Assembly (NCBI RefSeq): GCF_000761545.1
Contig: NZ_JPMY01000004.1
Coordinates: forward strand, 21,166 to 85,165
Reading direction: 5' to 3'
DNA: 64,000 nucleotides
Source: Pseudomonas sp. ML96
GTDB lineage: Bacteria; Pseudomonadota; Gammaproteobacteria; Pseudomonadales; Pseudomonadaceae
In this document: positions 13,518-23,922 of the stretch, piece by piece
How positions within the stretch are numbered: position 1 is the first letter of the stretch
Layout: every line of letters starts with the position of its first letter
Notes under the pieces: generated by a model
Seen by the model: the letters and a program-made list of their open reading frames with translations, nothing else
What the model was told of the DNA's origin: nothing
Database searches by the model: none
Position numbers and translations under genes: made by a program

Positions 13518-14159
13518 TCAGATGCCGTACTGCGCGCGGTAGGCCTCCACCGCCGGCAGGTGTTTCTTCAGCTCAGCATCTTCGGCCAGATAATCCAGCA
13601 CCTGCTCCAGGGAAACAATACTGACCACCGGCATGCCGTAGTCACGTTCCACTTCCTGGATCGCCGACAGCTCGCCCTGGCCGCGCTCCTGGCGGTTCAG
13701 CGCGATCAGCACGCCGGCCGCCTGGGCGCCCTGGGCCTGGATGATCTGCATGACCTCACGGATCGCGGTGCCGGCGGTGATCACGTCGTCGACGATCATC
13801 ACCCGCCCGGCCAGCGGCGCGCCGACCAGGGTGCCACCTTCGCCATGGTCCTTGGCTTCCTTGCGGTTGAAGCACCAGGGCAGGTCGCGCTCGTGCTGCT
13901 CGGCCAGCGCCACGGCAGTGGCGGCGGCCAGTGGGATGCCCTTGTAGGCCGGGCCGAACAGCACGTCGAAGTCGATACCGGCGTCCATCAGGGCGGACGC
14001 ATAGAAACGTCCCAGCTTGGCCAGGGCCAGGCCGCTGCTGAACAGACCGGCATTGAAGAAGTAGGGGCTGGTACGCCCGGACTTGAGGGTGAACTCACCG
14101 AAACGCAGCACGCCGCGTTCGATGGCAAAACGGATGAATTCGCGTTGATACGCCTGCAT
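13518..14159 (-). CDS. pyrE: Orotate phosphoribosyltransferase
   Basis: A 213-residue enzyme that joins orotate to PRPP in pyrimidine synthesis. The PRPP-binding motif is [16 protein letters not shown], and [14 protein letters not shown] and [11 protein letters not shown] are also characteristic. The start at [11 protein letters not shown] gives the family's standard length; six further residues upstream are in frame but not conserved. It is divergent from crc, as is usual in Pseudomonas. Confidence 0.96.
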   Translation of the reverse strand: MQAYQREFIRFAIERGVLRFGEFTLKSGRTSPYFFNAGLFSSGLALAKLGRFYASALMDAGIDFDVLFGPAYKGIPLAAATAVALAEQHERDLPWCFNRKEAKDHGEGGTLVGAPLAGRVMIVDDVITAGTAIREVMQIIQAQGAQAAGVLIALNRQERGQGELSAIQEVERDYGMPVVSIVSLEQVLDYLAEDAELKKHLPAVEAYRAQYGI

Positions 14160-14250
14160 GCAAAGCTCCGTAGGCACGGATTTAGCTATGAATTTAGCTA
14201 ATGGGAATGAGCTCGGGTATCATACACGCAGGTGTTTTTGGGGGCCATTT

Positions 14251-15030
14251 ATGCGGATCATCAGTGTGAACGTGAATGGTATTCAGGCCGCAGTCGAGCG
14301 AGGTTTGCTCAGCTGGCTGCAGGCCCAGAATGCCGACGTGATCTGCCTGCAGGATACAAGAGTCTCCTCCTTCGAACTGGACGATCCGGCCTATCAGCTG
14401 GATGGCTACTTTCTCTATGCGGCCGATGCCGAAGTGCCCGCTCAAGGTGGTGTGGCGCTCTACTCGCGCCTGCAACCCAAGGCGGTGATCCACGGCCTCG
14501 GTTTCGAGATGGCTGACCGTTACGGACGTTACCTGCAGGCCGATTTCGACAAGGTGAGCATTGCCACCCTGTTGCTGCCGTCCGGCCTGGGCGGCGACGA
14601 GAGCCTGAACCACAAGTTCAAGTTCATCGACGACTTCACGGCCTACCTGGACAAACAGCGCCGCAAGCGCCGCGAGTACATCTACTGCGGCTCGCTCTAT
14701 GTGGCGCACCAGAAGCTGGACGTGAAGAACTGGCGCGACAGCCAGCAGCTCCCGGGTTTCCTGGCGCCTGAGCGTGCCTGGATGGATGAGGTGATCGGCA
14801 ACATGGGCTATGTCGATGCCCTGCGCGAAGTCAGCCGCGAAGGCGACCAGTACAGCTGGTGGCCAGACAGCGAACAGGCCGAGCTGCTAAACCTCGGCTG
14901 GCGCTTCGACTACCAGCTGCTGACCCCGGGCATGCGCCGCATCGTGCGCAACGCCAAGCTGCCACGCCAGCCGCGCTTCTCCCAGCACGCACCGCTGATC
15001 GTCGACTACGACTGGCTGCTCAGCGTCTAA
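14251..15030 (+). CDS. crc: Catabolite repression control protein Crc
   Basis: A 259-residue protein of the exonuclease III/endonuclease-phosphatase fold, starting MRIISVNVNGIQAAVERGL and ending DYDWLLSV. Crc works with Hfq to block translation of catabolic mRNAs carrying A-rich sites while preferred carbon sources are present. Compared with true nucleases, several catalytic residues have drifted, as in known Crc. The ATG at 14251 gives the exact known length; upstream in-frame codons add 31 unrelated residues. Crc is nearly restricted to Pseudomonas and relatives, which supports the taxonomic call. Confidence 0.96.
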   Translation: MRIISVNVNGIQAAVERGLLSWLQAQNADVICLQDTRVSSFELDDPAYQLDGYFLYAADAEVPAQGGVALYSRLQPKAVIHGLGFEMADRYGRYLQADFDKVSIATLLLPSGLGGDESLNHKFKFIDDFTAYLDKQRRKRREYIYCGSLYVAHQKLDVKNWRDSQQLPGFLAPERAWMDEVIGNMGYVDALREVSREGDQYSWWPDSEQAELLNLGWRFDYQLLTPGMRRIVRNAKLPRQPRFSQHAPLIVDYDWLLSV

Positions 15031-15052
15031 GCAGCCAGCCCGTCGTTCGTGG

Positions 15053-15988
<936 letters not shown>

Positions 15989-16017
15989 TTCAGGCTTCCT
16001 TGTTCCTTAGGTTGCAG

Positions 16018-16040
16018 AAAAAGGCCCCGCATGCGGGGCC
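16018..16040 (-). terminator. Rho-independent terminator after the DUF4870 gene
   Basis: An 18-base palindrome (GGCCCCGCATGCGGGGCC) is followed on the minus strand by five T. It lies 6 bases after the stop of the gene at 16047-16412. Confidence 0.82.
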
Positions 16041-16046
16041 CAGGGA

Positions 16047-16412
16047 TTATTTGATCAGTCGCCAACACAGCGGGTAGCGATAGCTGCGACCCTCGTTGGC
16101 CTTGATCCCGCCGATGATGGTGAGGATCAGCGCGGCCAGACCGAGCAGCGGCAGCAGCAGGAAACCGATCACCACCACCGCGAGCAGAATGCACACCAGC
16201 GCGGCGATGGAGACGGTGATGTGGAAGTTCAGCGCTTCCTTGCCCTGGTCGTCGACGAAGGGGTCGAGGTCGCGCTTGAGCTGCCAGATGATCAGCGGCC
16301 CGAGCAGATTTCCGAAGGGAATCAGCAGGCCGGCGAAGGCCGCGAAGTGGCAGAACATCGCCCATTGACGGGCTTCCGAACTCGGGGTGGGATTGACGCT
16401 CTGCTCTTCCAT
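16047..16412 (-). CDS. DUF4870 small membrane protein
   Basis: A 121-residue protein with three hydrophobic stretches (about 18-40, 62-85, 88-105) and the DUF4870 pattern, including HFAAFAGLLIPFGNLLGPLIIW and DPFVDDQGKEALNFHITVSI. The family consists of small bacterial membrane proteins of unknown function. It follows rph by 24 bases on the same strand and may be cotranscribed with it; the terminator directly downstream closes this unit. Confidence 0.82.
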   Translation of the reverse strand: MEEQSVNPTPSSEARQWAMFCHFAAFAGLLIPFGNLLGPLIIWQLKRDLDPFVDDQGKEALNFHITVSIAALVCILLAVVVIGFLLLPLLGLAALILTIIGGIKANEGRSYRYPLCWRLIK

Positions 16413-16436
16413 GGGGCTCTCCGCGACGGGTTGGGA

Positions 16437-17156
16437 TCAGTCGGCCAGGCTGGCGCGCTGCAGCTCGAACAGCTCGCGCATGCCCTGTTGGGCCAGCGCC
16501 AGCATGGCATTGAGCTCTTCCGGCTGGAAGGGGGCGCCTTCGGCAGTGCCCTGAATCTCGATGAAGCCGCCACCATCGGTCATCACCACATTGAGATCGG
16601 TCTCGGCAGCGGAGTCCTCCAGGTAATCCAGGTCCAGCACCGGCTCACCCTGATAAATGCCCACGGAAACGGCGGCGACCATCTGCTTGAGCGGCTCGCC
16701 CTTCAGCCCGCCGCGCTTCTTCAGCACCTTAAGCGCATCAGCCACCGCCACCATGGCACCGGTGATGGAGGCGGTACGGGTGCCGCCGTCGGCCTGGATC
16801 ACGTCGCAGTCGATATAGATGGTGTTCTCGCCCAGCTTGCTCATGTCCAACGCGGCGCGCAGCGAGCGACCGATCAGGCGCTGGATCTCCAAAGTGCGAC
16901 CGCCCTGCTTGCCCTTGCTCGCCTCACGCTGATTACGATCGCCAGTGGCGCGTGGCAGCATGCCGTACTCGGCGGTCAGCCAGCCCTGGCCCTGGCCCTT
17001 GAGGAAACGCGGCACGCCGGACTCGATGCTGGCGGTGCAGATCACCTTGGTGTCGCCGAACTCGACCAGCACCGAACCCTCGGCGTGCTTGGTGTAGTTG
17101 CGGGTGATGCGCACGGAACGCAACTGGGTGGAAGCACGGCCGCTGGGACGTTTCAT
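16437..17156 (-). CDS. rph: Ribonuclease PH
   Basis: A 239-residue phosphorolytic 3'-5' exoribonuclease that trims tRNA 3' ends. It begins [22 protein letters not shown], carries [22 protein letters not shown] (phosphate binding) and TDLNVVMT, and ends at the usual length, unlike the truncated E. coli K-12 copy. The frame is open a further 80 codons upstream but those residues are not conserved and overlap the promoter region, so MKRPSGRA is the start. It is divergent from yicC. Confidence 0.95.
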   Translation of the reverse strand: MKRPSGRASTQLRSVRITRNYTKHAEGSVLVEFGDTKVICTASIESGVPRFLKGQGQGWLTAEYGMLPRATGDRNQREASKGKQGGRTLEIQRLIGRSLRAALDMSKLGENTIYIDCDVIQADGGTRTASITGAMVAVADALKVLKKRGGLKGEPLKQMVAAVSVGIYQGEPVLDLDYLEDSAAETDLNVVMTDGGGFIEIQGTAEGAPFQPEELNAMLALAQQGMRELFELQRASLAD

Positions 17157-17249
17157 CTGCTGGTACCTGTAAGAAAGCGGAAATCTCGGGCACGCAACGC
17201 CCGACCTGCCGGCATTATAGGGCCGCTGCAGACGCCACGACACGCCAGA

Positions 17250-17278
17250 TTGGGCCGGCGGTCGCACTGCGCTACAAT
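17250..17278 (+). promoter_or_regulatory. Sigma-70 promoter of yicC
   Basis: TTGGGC and TACAAT are separated by 17 bases. The -10 ends 35 bases before the yicC start codon, inside the 157-base divergent rph/yicC interval. Confidence 0.55.
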
Positions 17279-17313
17279 CTCGCGCCTCATTCAACTTCCA
17301 CGAGGTTCTCCAC

Positions 17314-18177
17314 ATGGTGCACAGCATGACCGCCTTCGCCCGCGTCGAGGGCGCCGAGGCCAACGGCACCCTGAGCTGGGAACTGCGCTCGGTCAACCAC
17401 CGCTACCTGGAACCCCACCTGCGCCTGCCGGAAGCCTTCCGCGACCTCGAAGGCGCGGTGCGCGAAGCGCTGCGCCAAGGCCTGTCGCGCGGCAAGGTGG
17501 AATGCACCCTGCGCTTCGCCGAGGAGAATGCCGGCAAGAGCCTGCAGGTAGACGAGAACCGCGCTCGCCAGCTGGTCGCCGCCGCCGAACAGATCGCCGC
17601 GCTGATCCAGCAGCCAGCGCCGCTCAACCCTCTGGAAGTGCTGGCCTGGCCCGGCGTGCTGGTGGCCGACGCCAGCGACCCGCAGGCACTGAACGCTGCC
17701 GCACTCAAGCTGTTCGAGCAGGCCCTGGGCGAGCTGAAGAACGGCCGCGCCCGTGAAGGCGCCGAGCTGGCCAAACTGCTCAACGAGCGCCTGGACAACA
17801 TCCTCGAAGAAGTCGCCGCCCTGCGCGTGCTGATCCCGGAGATGCTGGCCAACCAGCGCCAGAAGATCGAGACCCGCTTCGCCGAGATGCAGGCCGAGCT
17901 GGACCCGCAGCGCCTGGAGCAGGAGCTTGTGCTTCTTGCCCAGAAGAGCGATGTGGCCGAAGAGCTGGATCGCCTGAGCACCCACGTCACCGAGGTACGC
18001 CGCGTGCTCAAGGCCGGCGGTGCCGCTGGCCGCCGCCTGGACTTCCTCATGCAGGAACTCAACCGCGAGGCCAACACCCTCGGCTCCAAGGCCTTCGACC
18101 CGCGCAGCACCCAATCCGCCGTGACCCTGAAGGTCCTGATCGAGCAGATGCGCGAGCAGGTCCAGAACATCGAATAA
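17314..18177 (+). CDS. yicC: YicC/YloC family endoribonuclease
   Basis: A 287-residue member of the YicC family, starting [13 protein letters not shown] and ending [11 protein letters not shown], both family signatures. The middle ([21 protein letters not shown]) is a long helical region. E. coli YicC has been reported to cleave RNA and to act with PNPase on small RNAs. Its position between rph and gmk is widely conserved and fits RNA metabolism. Confidence 0.92.
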   Translation: MVHSMTAFARVEGAEANGTLSWELRSVNHRYLEPHLRLPEAFRDLEGAVREALRQGLSRGKVECTLRFAEENAGKSLQVDENRARQLVAAAEQIAALIQQPAPLNPLEVLAWPGVLVADASDPQALNAAALKLFEQALGELKNGRAREGAELAKLLNERLDNILEEVAALRVLIPEMLANQRQKIETRFAEMQAELDPQRLEQELVLLAQKSDVAEELDRLSTHVTEVRRVLKAGGAAGRRLDFLMQELNREANTLGSKAFDPRSTQSAVTLKVLIEQMREQVQNIE

Positions 18178-18837
<660 letters not shown>

Positions 18838-18942
18838 GCGGGCACCGAAAGGCCTTCCCTAATTGCTGGTGATTTTTTAGACTATTCAGTCCGCTCGCCC
18901 ATCCGGGCCCAGCCTTATTTGCTATTTGCCACGAGGAACACC

Positions 18943-19209
18943 ATGGCCCGCGTTACCGTTGAAGACTGCCTGGAGAACGTAGACAACCGCTTCGAGCTGG
19001 TCATGCTGGCCACCAAGCGTGCCCGTCAACTGGCCACCGGCGGCAAGGAGCCGAAGGTCGCCTGGGAAAACGACAAGCCCACCGTCGTTGCCCTGCGTGA
19101 GATCGCTGGCAACCTGGTAGACGCCGAATTCGTCGCCCAGGAAGACCTCGTCGAGGAAGAGCCGCTGTTCGCCGCTGCCTTCGAGGAAGAGGCCAACGAG
19201 CCTCTGTAA
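18943..19209 (+). CDS. rpoZ: RNA polymerase omega subunit
   Basis: An 88-residue omega subunit beginning [21 protein letters not shown], with [10 protein letters not shown] and an acidic C-terminal tail. Omega helps assemble the beta' subunit and forms part of a ppGpp-binding site in proteobacterial RNA polymerase. GAGGAA precedes the ATG; eight further in-frame residues upstream are ignored. Confidence 0.97.
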   Translation: MARVTVEDCLENVDNRFELVMLATKRARQLATGGKEPKVAWENDKPTVVALREIAGNLVDAEFVAQEDLVEEEPLFAAAFEEEANEPL

Positions 19210-19272
19210 GCCTATGCCTGGTCGAAGTCACGCGGCACCGGGTCAACCAGAAGCGCGGCAGGGGGCAATCCC

Positions 19273-21381
19273 ATGCCGAGCATAGACACCCTCGCCGACC
19301 GACTCTCGACCTACCTGGCCGCGGACCAGGTCAATCTGGTCCGCCGCGCCTACTTCTACGCCGAGCAGGCTCACGACGGGCAGCGCCGCCGCAGCGGTGA
19401 GGCCTACGTCACCCACCCGCTCGCCGTCGCCAATATCCTCGCCGACATGCACATGGACCATCAGAGCCTGATGGCGGCCATGCTGCACGACGTGATCGAG
19501 GACACCGGCATCGCCAAGGAAGCCCTCCACGCGCAGTTCGGCGAGACCGTCGCGGAGCTGGTGGACGGGGTCAGCAAGCTGACCCAGATGGACTTCCAGA
19601 CCAAGGCCGAGGCGCAGGCCGAGAACTTCCAGAAGATGGCCATGGCCATGGCGCGCGATATTCGCGTTATCCTGGTCAAGCTGGCCGACCGCCTGCACAA
19701 CATGCGCACCCTGGAAGTGCTGTCCGGCGAGAAGCGCCGGCGCATCGCCAAGGAAACCCTGGAAATCTACGCACCCATCGCCAACCGGCTGGGCATGCAC
19801 AGCATGCGCGTGGAATTCGAGGACCTCGGCTTCAAGGCCATGCACCCGATGCGCTCCGAGCGCATCCGCACTGCGGTCAAACGCGCGCGCGGCAACCGCA
19901 AGGAAATCGTCGCCAAGATCGAGGAATCGATCACCGCCTGCCTCGAACGCGAAGGCATGCACGGCGAGGTGATCGGCCGCGAAAAGCACCTCTACAGCAT
20001 CTACCAGAAGATGCGTGGCAAGCGCCGGGCGTTCAACGAGATCATGGACGTCTACGCCTTCCGCATCATCGTCGACAAGGTCGACACCTGCTACCGCGCC
20101 CTCGGCGTGGTGCACAACCTGTACAAACCCCTGCCGGGCCGCTTCAAGGACTACATCGCGATCCCCAAGGCCAACGGCTACCAGTCGCTGCACACCACCC
20201 TGTTCGGTATGCACGGCGTGCCCATCGAGATCCAGATCCGCACCCGCGAGATGGAAGAGATGGCCAACAATGGCATCGCCGCGCACTGGCTGTACAAGGC
20301 CGATGGCGACGAAGCGCCCAAGGGCAATCACGCCCGCGCCCGCCAGTGGGTCAAGGGCGTACTGGAGATGCAGCAGCGCGCCGGCAACTCGCTGGAATTC
20401 ATCGAGAGCGTGAAGATCGACCTGTTCCCCGACGAGGTCTACGTCTTCACCCCGAAGGGCAAGATCATGGAGCTGCCGAAGGGCTCCACCGCGGTCGACT
20501 TCGCCTACGCCGTGCATACCGACGTCGGCAACAGCTGCATCGCCTGCCGCATCAATCGGCGCCTGGCGCCGCTGTCGCAGGCACTGGAGAGCGGCTCGAC
20601 GGTGGAAATCGTCACCGCCCCCGGCGCACGACCGAACCCGGCCTGGCTCAACTTCGTGGTCACCGGCAAGGCGCGCACGCACATCCGCCATGCGCTCAAG
20701 CTGCAGCGCCGTTCCGAGTCGATCAGCCTGGGCGAGCGCCTGCTGAACAAGACCCTCACCGGCTTCGACAGTCACCTGGAGAAGATCGCTCCGGAGCGCA
20801 TCCAGGCCGTGCTCGGCGAATACCGCCTGGAAGTGCTCGAGGACCTGCTGGAAGACATCGGCCTGGGCAACCGCATGGCCTATGTGGTCGCCCGCCGCCT
20901 GCTCGCCGAGACCGGCGAAGCCGCGCCGAGCACCGATGGCCCGCTGGCCATCCGCGGCACCGAAGGCCTGGTGATGAGCTACGCCAAGTGCTGCACACCG
21001 ATCCCGGGCGACCCCATCGTCGGCTACCTGTCGGCCGGCAAGGGCATGGTGGTGCACCTGGAGAACTGCAAGAACATCGCCGACATCCGCCACAACCCGG
21101 AGAAGTGCATCCAGCTCAACTGGGCCAAGGATGTCGCTGGCGAATTCAACGTCGAACTGCGCGTCGAGCTGGAGCACCAGCGCGGCCTGATCGCCCTGCT
21201 GGCCAGCAGCGTCAACGCCGCCGACGGCAACATCGAGAAGATCAGTATGGACGAGCGCGACGGCCGCATCAGCGTGGTCCAGCTGGTCGTCAGCGTGCAT
21301 GACCGCGTCCATCTGGCCCGCGTGATCAAGAAGCTGCGCGCCCTCACCGGCGTCATCCGCATCACCCGCATGCGCGCCTGA
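19273..21381 (+). CDS. spoT: Bifunctional (p)ppGpp synthase/hydrolase SpoT
   Basis: A 702-residue long RSH protein. Residues about 25-180 are the HD hydrolase domain (AMLHDVIEDTG, LADRLHNMRTL). Residues about 230-360 are the synthetase domain (FKDYIAIPKANGYQSLHTTLFG). Residues about 385-445 are the TGS domain, and the C-terminus holds the zinc-finger/CC region (AKCCTPIPGD) and an ACT domain. All hydrolase motifs look intact. SpoT degrades and weakly makes (p)ppGpp under carbon, iron or fatty-acid starvation. The rpoZ-spoT order is conserved across gamma-proteobacteria. Confidence 0.97.
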   Translation: MPSIDTLADRLSTYLAADQVNLVRRAYFYAEQAHDGQRRRSGEAYVTHPLAVANILADMHMDHQSLMAAMLHDVIEDTGIAKEALHAQFGETVAELVDGVSKLTQMDFQTKAEAQAENFQKMAMAMARDIRVILVKLADRLHNMRTLEVLSGEKRRRIAKETLEIYAPIANRLGMHSMRVEFEDLGFKAMHPMRSERIRTAVKRARGNRKEIVAKIEESITACLEREGMHGEVIGREKHLYSIYQKMRGKRRAFNEIMDVYAFRIIVDKVDTCYRALGVVHNLYKPLPGRFKDYIAIPKANGYQSLHTTLFGMHGVPIEIQIRTREMEEMANNGIAAHWLYKADGDEAPKGNHARARQWVKGVLEMQQRAGNSLEFIESVKIDLFPDEVYVFTPKGKIMELPKGSTAVDFAYAVHTDVGNSCIACRINRRLAPLSQALESGSTVEIVTAPGARPNPAWLNFVVTGKARTHIRHALKLQRRSESISLGERLLNKTLTGFDSHLEKIAPERIQAVLGEYRLEVLEDLLEDIGLGNRMAYVVARRLLAETGEAAPSTDGPLAIRGTEGLVMSYAKCCTPIPGDPIVGYLSAGKGMVVHLENCKNIADIRHNPEKCIQLNWAKDVAGEFNVELRVELEHQRGLIALLASSVNAADGNIEKISMDERDGRISVVQLVVSVHDRVHLARVIKKLRALTGVIRITRMRA

Positions 21382-21426
21382 TCGCGCGGCGCCACAGAAC
21401 AACAAATCCCTGGAATCGGAGTTCCC

Positions 21427-21807
21427 ATGAGCAAGACCGTCATCACCTCGCCCAACGCCCCGGCCGCCATCGGCACCTACTCCCAGGCGATCAAGGCGGG
21501 CAACACCGTGTACCTGTCCGGGCAGATCCCGCTGGACCCGAAGAGCATGGAACTGGTGCAGGGCTTCGAGGAGCAGACCGTCCAGGTGTTCGAAAACCTC
21601 AAGGCCGTGATCGAGGCCGCCGGCGGCTCGTTCAAGGACGTGGTCAAGCTGAACATCTTCCTTACCGACCTCTCCCACTTCGCCAAGGTCAACGAAGTCA
21701 TGGGCCGCTACTTCGAGCAGCCGTACCCGGCCCGCGCCGCCATCGGCGTGGCCGCCCTGCCGCGCGGCGCGCAGGTGGAAATGGACGGCATCCTGGTTCT
21801 CGACTGA
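21427..21807 (+). CDS. ridA: RidA family enamine/imine deaminase
   Basis: A 126-residue YjgF/RidA protein that hydrolyses reactive enamines and imines formed by PLP enzymes such as threonine dehydratase. The strongly conserved Arg lies in [22 protein letters not shown], and [22 protein letters not shown] is the N-terminal signature. It lies 45 bases after spoT, as commonly seen. Confidence 0.95.
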   Translation: MSKTVITSPNAPAAIGTYSQAIKAGNTVYLSGQIPLDPKSMELVQGFEEQTVQVFENLKAVIEAAGGSFKDVVKLNIFLTDLSHFAKVNEVMGRYFEQPYPARAAIGVAALPRGAQVEMDGILVLD

Positions 21808-21812
21808 GTCCC

Positions 21813-22544
21813 ATGCGCCACCTTCTGCCGCTCGCCCTGAGCGCCGGGCTGCTGGCCGGCTGCGCCGGTCCGCAGAGCCCGGACGGTACCTGGATTAACC
21901 AGCCGATCATCGACGCCGCGCGCACCGGTATCCCGCTGCGCGAGGCGCTGCTGGCCCATGGCCCGAACCTGGAATGGCGCCTGGATAGCCAGCGTGGCCT
22001 GGCCGCCTACAGCAACGGCTTCGAGGCACCCGAAGGTCGCCTCAGCACCAGCGAAGACGGCCAGCTGCAGGTGGATTACCAGGGCGACTATCAGGAGCAT
22101 CTGCTTCAGCAGGGCGATGAACTGGTGCAACAGGCCAGCGCCTACGGTCCCGAGCAGCACTTCAGCCGCCCGGTGCAGCAGGCCGAGGCCGGCGCGCCGC
22201 TCGGCAGCAGCTTCGAGTGGGCGCTGTACCAGGCCTACCTGGGCGGCGAGTGGAAGATTCGCGAGGGCGTCGGCGAGGGCGGCCTGGTGCTGTTCCACCC
22301 CGACGGCCGTCTCGAAGGCCTGCCCGGCGCCGAGCGCTATGCGCTGTGCCTGGCCGGCGACTGCGCGTCCATGGCCGGCGAGAACGACAGTCTGTGGCTG
22401 CAGCTCGGCAACCAGGGCGCGCCCTGGTTGTTCGAGCGCGACGGCGACCAGCTACGCATCCTCGAGGCGCTCAACCAGTCTGCCCCTGACGAAGTACCCA
22501 GCTACCGCCCCGGCCGCCAGGCCTGGTTGCTGGAGCGCGACTGA
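21813..22544 (+). CDS. Hypothetical lipoprotein
   Basis: A 243-residue protein beginning MRHLLPLALSAGLLAGCAG, a lipoprotein signal with lipobox LAGC, so it should be lipid-anchored at the Cys. The mature part is acidic, contains few hydrophobic stretches and ends with GRQAWLLERD. I do not recognise a domain. Two Cys at LCLAGDCAS might form a disulfide. It starts 5 bases after ridA and is followed 5 bases later by the repeat protein, suggesting one transcript. Confidence 0.7.
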   Translation: MRHLLPLALSAGLLAGCAGPQSPDGTWINQPIIDAARTGIPLREALLAHGPNLEWRLDSQRGLAAYSNGFEAPEGRLSTSEDGQLQVDYQGDYQEHLLQQGDELVQQASAYGPEQHFSRPVQQAEAGAPLGSSFEWALYQAYLGGEWKIREGVGEGGLVLFHPDGRLEGLPGAERYALCLAGDCASMAGENDSLWLQLGNQGAPWLFERDGDQLRILEALNQSAPDEVPSYRPGRQAWLLERD

Positions 22545-22549
22545 GCGAC

Positions 22550-22906
22550 ATGCGCCCGATCCTGCTCTGTCTCCTCCTGGCGAGCCTGACTGCCCAGGCC
22601 GAACAGCGCCATTACGACGACAGCGGGCGCTATCTGGGACGCACCGACGATGATGGTCGCACCTACGATGACAGTGGGCGCTACACCGGCCGCACCGATG
22701 CGGACGGCCGTCAGTACGATGCATCCGGACGCTACACCGGACGAGTCGACGTCGATGGTCGCCGCTATGACGACAGCGGCCGTTATACCGGCCGTCAGGA
22801 TCAGGATGGTCGTCACTACGACGACTCAGGGCGCTATCAGGGGCGCGAAGACCCGGACGGGCGCCGCTACGACGATAGCGGGCGCTACACCGGGCGTAGC
22901 GACTAG
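22550..22906 (+). CDS. Secreted protein built of 17-residue tandem repeats
   Basis: A 118-residue protein. The signal peptide MRPILLCLLLASLTAQA is followed by three residues, five complete 17-residue repeats of the form xYDDSGRYxGRxDxDGR, and a partial sixth. Each repeat carries regularly spaced Tyr, Asp/Gly and Arg, giving a very polar, low-complexity mature protein. No enzyme domain is present. It might bind metal, nucleic acid or cell wall through the D-x-D-G loops, but this is inference. Its last four bases overlap the stop of the convergent epimerase gene. Confidence 0.72.
   Translation: MRPILLCLLLASLTAQAEQRHYDDSGRYLGRTDDDGRTYDDSGRYTGRTDADGRQYDASGRYTGRVDVDGRRYDDSGRYTGRQDQDGRHYDDSGRYQGREDPDGRRYDDSGRYTGRSD
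22610..22903 (+). repeat. 51-bp in-frame tandem repeat, 5.8 copies
   Basis: Each unit encodes 17 residues beginning with a variable residue and YD. The DNA copies differ at several codons, including synonymous ones, while the protein pattern is kept, which suggests selection on the protein rather than recent slippage. Confidence 0.85.
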
Positions 22907-23754
22907 TCGGCTGCCAGCACCGCCGCATAACCCTCGCGATAGCTGGGGTATTGCGGCGCCCAGCCCAGGGCCCGCGCCCGGGCATTGCTGCAGCGCTTGC
23001 TGCCGGCGCGGCGCACGCTGTTCTCCTCGGCCCACTGGCTCACACCCATCTGCTCGCGCAACCAGCCGACCACCTCGTGCAGTGGCGCCGGCTCGTCGTC
23101 CACGCCCAGGTAGCAGTCGGCCAGCTCGGCGCCCTCGGCGTCGGCCTGCAGCAGGAAGGCCAGCAGCCCGGCGGCATCCTCGGCATGGATGCGGTTGGCG
23201 TACAGCGGCGGCTCGCTGGCTACTCGGTAGCCCTGGCGCACCTGGTTGAGCAGCCACTGGCGGCCCGGACCGTAGATGCCGGTCAGGCGCACCAGGGTCG
23301 CCGGCAGACCACTGGCCAGCGCCAGCTGCTCGGCTTCGAGCATCACCTTGCCGCTATAGCCCTCGGCCTCGGCCGGCGCCTCCTCGTCGATCCATTCACC
23401 ACCTTGCTGGGCATACACCCCGCTGCTGGAGACGAACAGCAGACGGCGCGGTCGCTGGCCATGCTCGGCCAGCCAGGCCAGCACATGGCGCAGGCCGTCG
23501 ACATAGGCGCTGCGGTAGCCGGCCTCGTCGTGCTGGCTGGCCGCCGCGCAGTACACCAAGTAGTCCAGCTCGCTCTGCGGCCAGGCCGCCGGGCACGCCG
23601 GCTGCTGCAGGTCGCCGGCCACCGGCTGCACCACCGCCGGCAGCTGCGCGACATCGCGCCGCAGGCCATACAGCGTCCAGCCGGAGGGCTGCAGACGCAG
23701 GGCCAGGCGGCTGCCAACGTCACCGCAGCCAGCAATCATCAGGGTCTTGGACAT
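22903..23754 (-). CDS. NAD(P)-dependent epimerase/dehydratase family protein (YeeZ-like)
   Basis: A 283-residue extended short-chain dehydrogenase fold. The Rossmann motif GCGDVGSRLALRL is a variant of GxxGxxG, and VSSSGVYAQQ and VRLTGIYGPGR are typical of the YeeZ/SDR_a4 group. The YxxxK catalytic pair aligns with YSGKVMLE, where the spacing is shorter, so activity may differ from sugar epimerases. The function of YeeZ-type proteins is not established. Confidence 0.8.
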   Translation of the reverse strand: MSKTLMIAGCGDVGSRLALRLQPSGWTLYGLRRDVAQLPAVVQPVAGDLQQPACPAAWPQSELDYLVYCAAASQHDEAGYRSAYVDGLRHVLAWLAEHGQRPRRLLFVSSSGVYAQQGGEWIDEEAPAEAEGYSGKVMLEAEQLALASGLPATLVRLTGIYGPGRQWLLNQVRQGYRVASEPPLYANRIHAEDAAGLLAFLLQADAEGAELADCYLGVDDEPAPLHEVVGWLREQMGVSQWAEENSVRRAGSKRCSNARARALGWAPQYPSYREGYAAVLAAD

Positions 23755-23819
23755 GGAGAAGCTCTACCTCGCAGGAAAGGAAGGGGGTTACCGGAAATCC
23801 GGAGCGGGTGGAATAGTTA

Positions 23820-23858
23820 CATTATTGCTTTCACAAACAAGAATTACTTGCAATAATA
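23820..23858. promoter_or_regulatory. AT-rich double dyad upstream of exbB, possible Fur site
   Basis: ATTATTGC at 23821-23828 and GCAATAAT at 23850-23857 form an inverted repeat that encloses a second perfect dyad, CAAG-AATTA-CTTG, at 23838-23850. The block is strikingly AT-rich for this genome and lies 65 bases before exbB. TonB systems are usually Fur-controlled, but the sequence matches the Fur consensus only loosely. Confidence 0.35.
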
Positions 23859-23922
23859 CAGGCCGTTTTTTGCACGGGGCACCCTCCCCGTCCGACGCTC
23901 CCCCACTTCAGGTCCGGCCAGC

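Noticed and set aside
19243..21678. 811-codon open frame on the minus strand opposite spoT
   Set aside because: spoT is unmistakable on the plus strand; the antisense product is low-complexity Asp/Val/His-rich sequence without family features.
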